DNA of 64,000 nucleotides from Lepidostoma basale. Taxonomy: Eukaryota > Arthropoda > Insecta > Trichoptera > Lepidostomatidae. The position numbers were made by a program, and so were the translations under genes. The DNA lies in the NCBI GenBank assembly GCA_022606425.2, contig JAHDVF020000445.1:1-64000 (forward strand), written 5' to 3'. Position 1 is the first letter of the stretch. Each line of letters starts with the position of its first letter. Positions 62,215-64,000 of this stretch are shown here, in pieces. The notes below the pieces were generated by a model that was not told the DNA's origin, did no database searches, and worked only from the letters and a program-made list of their open reading frames with translations.

Positions 62215-62630
62215 CTAACTAACCATCACGCCATCTCCCCGAAAGGGTAGGCAGAATGAATAGACTGTCACACTTTAACCGATGCGGCACTCCATCCTTT
62301 CTTTTTCGCCCCGTGGGAGACGCGGTGTGATGGGTTGCGAACTTCATCGCCACCGATAGGCATCTCCCGCGCACACTTCGATCGTCCAACATCCACAAAA
62401 TGAATCTAAAACAAATTTTATAAAATAAAATAACAAAATAAAAATAATTTAACACAAAATGTTCTTTTTAGATGGTGCACATATTGCCTAATTAATTTAT
62501 GTTGCACGTATCCACCGTTTGTTAAAATTAGCAGTAATTAGGCACTAAACAAACCAACACTAGCAAAAACTTAAAAATAATATTGAAGAAATAATTCAAA
62601 TTGTCATTGGAACAAATGAAATTTTTATTT
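62215..62630 (-). mobile_element. SINE-like family A, copy 3
   Basis: Minus copy opening with ACTAACTAACCATCACGCCA, GC-rich core (GGTTGCGAACTTCATCGCCA) and body through TGTTGCACGTATCCACCGTT to TTGTCATTGGAACAAATGAA. It matches 1120-1670 and 29030-29372. The ORF across it is not conserved with family-wide coding features. Confidence 0.7.
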
Positions 62631-62639
62631 TTACATTAA

Positions 62640-63385
62640 TTTGTTTATTTATTTTTAATTTCCTTAGTATTTCTCTTATTTTATTCACTGTCAACACTTT
62701 CATTCGCACTGCATTCACTTCTTTTATTTGTATTTGACACTATATTTTTTACAAAATTTATCAAAAATCACATCCCATTTATCAAATAACTTCATTATAC
62801 GACAAATTTTGTATTAAAAACAATTCACTTAGATTTTCCCTTATTTTGTTGGAGCGCCCTCTCGCGGATACCTCCGGTTAGCAAAGGACGTGCGTGAACG
62901 GACCAAATTCGACAAATACCAAAACCAATATTGACACGTTTCATATGGAATTTATCGGCGAGAAAATGGAAGATGGTTCCGTTGTATTATAATTGTATTG
63001 TCGCAGACAGTATTGAAATAATTTATCTCGCTTCGAGTGACGCGGTACATGACCAAATTGGTATATTTCCAGCTTATTTGGTGCGAAATATTTCCTCTTT
63101 ATATCACAATAATACCGTTTGCCATTTTGTTATACTTAGCTTTGTATATTATCGAGATACACAAACGATTATTGAAATCATGAACGACAGATTGATTTTT
63201 ATTTAATAAAATAAAATTGTGTTACAGTAAATTCGTTTGATTCAGTATCAAATAAAATAGATCAAAGATTCTTAAGGTTTCAAAAAATATTATTTTCCGA
63301 CTAGTTTGAAAGTTTACTAAGTAAAAAGAAATTAAGTGATTTTGCTATGTCCTCATTTCAATATCTAGTCCATTCAAGCAACATA
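62640..63385. other. Unrecognised DNA
   Basis: 62690-62755 contains another LINE-I remnant (TTTCATTCGCACTGCATTCA, minus). The ORF 62931-63206 (91 residues) shows no known motif. The stretch 62850-62940 is GC-richer (GGAGCGCCCTCTCGCGGATA). No gene is claimed. Confidence 0.35.
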
Positions 63386-63389
63386 GCGT

Positions 63390-63539
63390 TAATATATCAA
63401 ATCAAATCAAATCAAATCAGTTTATTAACTCAATAGACATTACAAACAGGAAAATGTTTAAGGCATCTATTAAGTACAGGTAAAATAAATCATAATAATA
63501 ATAAATAATAATAAATAATAATAATAATAAATAATAATA

Positions 63540-63576
<37 letters not shown>

Positions 63577-64000
63577 TAATAATAATAATAAATAAAAATA
63601 AATCATAAAAATAAATCAAAGTACCAGGAACGCATTAGAGATGGTCCGACATTAGGAAGACAAGATACTTTCTAAAGTCAATAGTATTTGCCCCCTGAAC
63701 GTACTTTCACTAACATGAAAGACGTCGATCTCCGAGGAGACCGCGTTGAGCAGACTAATTGCTCTTCCCACCGGTGTCACCAGAGGCAGATTGGTTCTGG
63801 CGGCCGGTAGGTAAAACAATCTGTGCTGTCGCTGTCGGAGATATCTATCGGGGATAAAAAGACCAACATCCTCCAGTACGGCCGAGTTCTCGAAGCATCC
63901 CCTAATTAATCTGAAGAAATGGGTTATTAGATGTCCATCTCTTCGAAGCTGTAAAGAATTGGTGCCGAGCATTCCCAGAAGAAATGCCGTGGGATAGAGC
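63390..64000 (-). pseudogene. LINE-IV C-terminal part, runs off the window
   Basis: The minus ORF (63972-63652, still open beyond its first Met) reads LGTNSLQLRRDGHLITHFFR, LFIPDRYLRQRQHRLFYLPA, ARTNLPLVTPVGRAISLLNA and ESTFRGQILLTLESILSS. The stop is followed by the 3' UTR with CAATAGACATTACAAACAGG and the tail (AATCAA)n at 63394-63418. The LPAARTNLPLVTPVGRAIxLLN pattern is that of a non-LTR ORF2 C-terminus; clade not assigned. It is the best LINE-IV copy here, and its 5' part may be complete beyond base 64000. Confidence 0.8.
63489..63608. repeat. (AAT)n microsatellite inside LINE-IV
   Basis: About 120 bases of AAT/AATA repeats interrupt the 3' UTR of the LINE-IV copy, between TAAAATAAATCAT and CAAAGTACCAGGAA. 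Other copies have ordinary sequence at this point. Confidence 0.9.

Noticed and set aside
62931..63206. 91-residue plus ORF as first coding exon after the candidate promoter
   Set aside because: No Kozak or splice support, no known motif and AT-rich codon use; cannot be separated from chance.
1..64000. CRISPR arrays, operons or prokaryotic features
   Set aside because: No regularly spaced direct repeats of that kind; introns, polyadenylation signals and insect transposons show a eukaryotic genome.

Overview
The window looks like nuclear DNA from an insect, most likely a moth or butterfly. It is AT-rich, introns are long, and it is packed with decayed non-LTR retrotransposons, fold-back/MITE elements, a cecropia-type mariner relic and a piggyBac-type transposon. 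The taxon is an inference from the element mix and from the insect neuronal Ig genes. There are no operons or prokaryotic signals.

Host genes are sparse. On the minus strand, three exons at 47651-47441, 44687-44470 and 37537-37381 join in phase (0/1, 1/0, 0/1). Together they encode the second half of one Ig domain and a complete second Ig domain of a dpr-like (defective proboscis extension response) cell-surface receptor. Its first and last exons are not identified. On the plus strand, a short exon at 10813-10925 encodes the conserved GEHPAAMQ C-terminus of a second dpr paralogue whose other exons lie to the left. The two genes therefore converge. Weaker candidates are a GC-richer terminal-exon-like ORF (29662-29408, minus), an exon-like ORF (41950-42147, plus) and a TATA-containing promoter with a non-coding first exon (about 57891-57997, plus).

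The only intact mobile gene is a 552-residue piggyBac-type transposase (60711-59053, minus). It sits in a 2.49-kb element bounded by TTAA (58744-61230) with paired subterminal repeats. Everything else mobile is broken: many copies of a non-LTR element with a (GTTA)n tail, here LINE-I; several RTE-like fragments, LINE-II and LINE-III; an element with an (AATCAA)n tail, LINE-IV; CR1/L2-like and jockey-like C-termini; a SINE-like family that shares the LINE-I tail; three fold-back families (FB-A, FB-B, FB-C); and several single MITEs.

Layout: 0-6 kb, duplicated blocks of CR1-like and other repeats; 6-9.5 kb, mostly unique DNA with GC-richer islands; 9.5-11.3 kb, the end of the plus-strand dpr gene; 11.3-37.3 kb, intergenic or intronic repeats; 37.3-47.7 kb, the minus-strand dpr-like exons with TE-filled introns; 47.7-57.5 kb, more repeats; 57.5-58 kb, the candidate promoter; 58.7-61.2 kb, piggyBac; 61.2-64 kb, repeats. 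The most notable local event is a LINE-I copy whose (GTTA)n tail ends about 6-9 bases inside the intron next to the 5' splice site of the dpr-like Ig2 exon.
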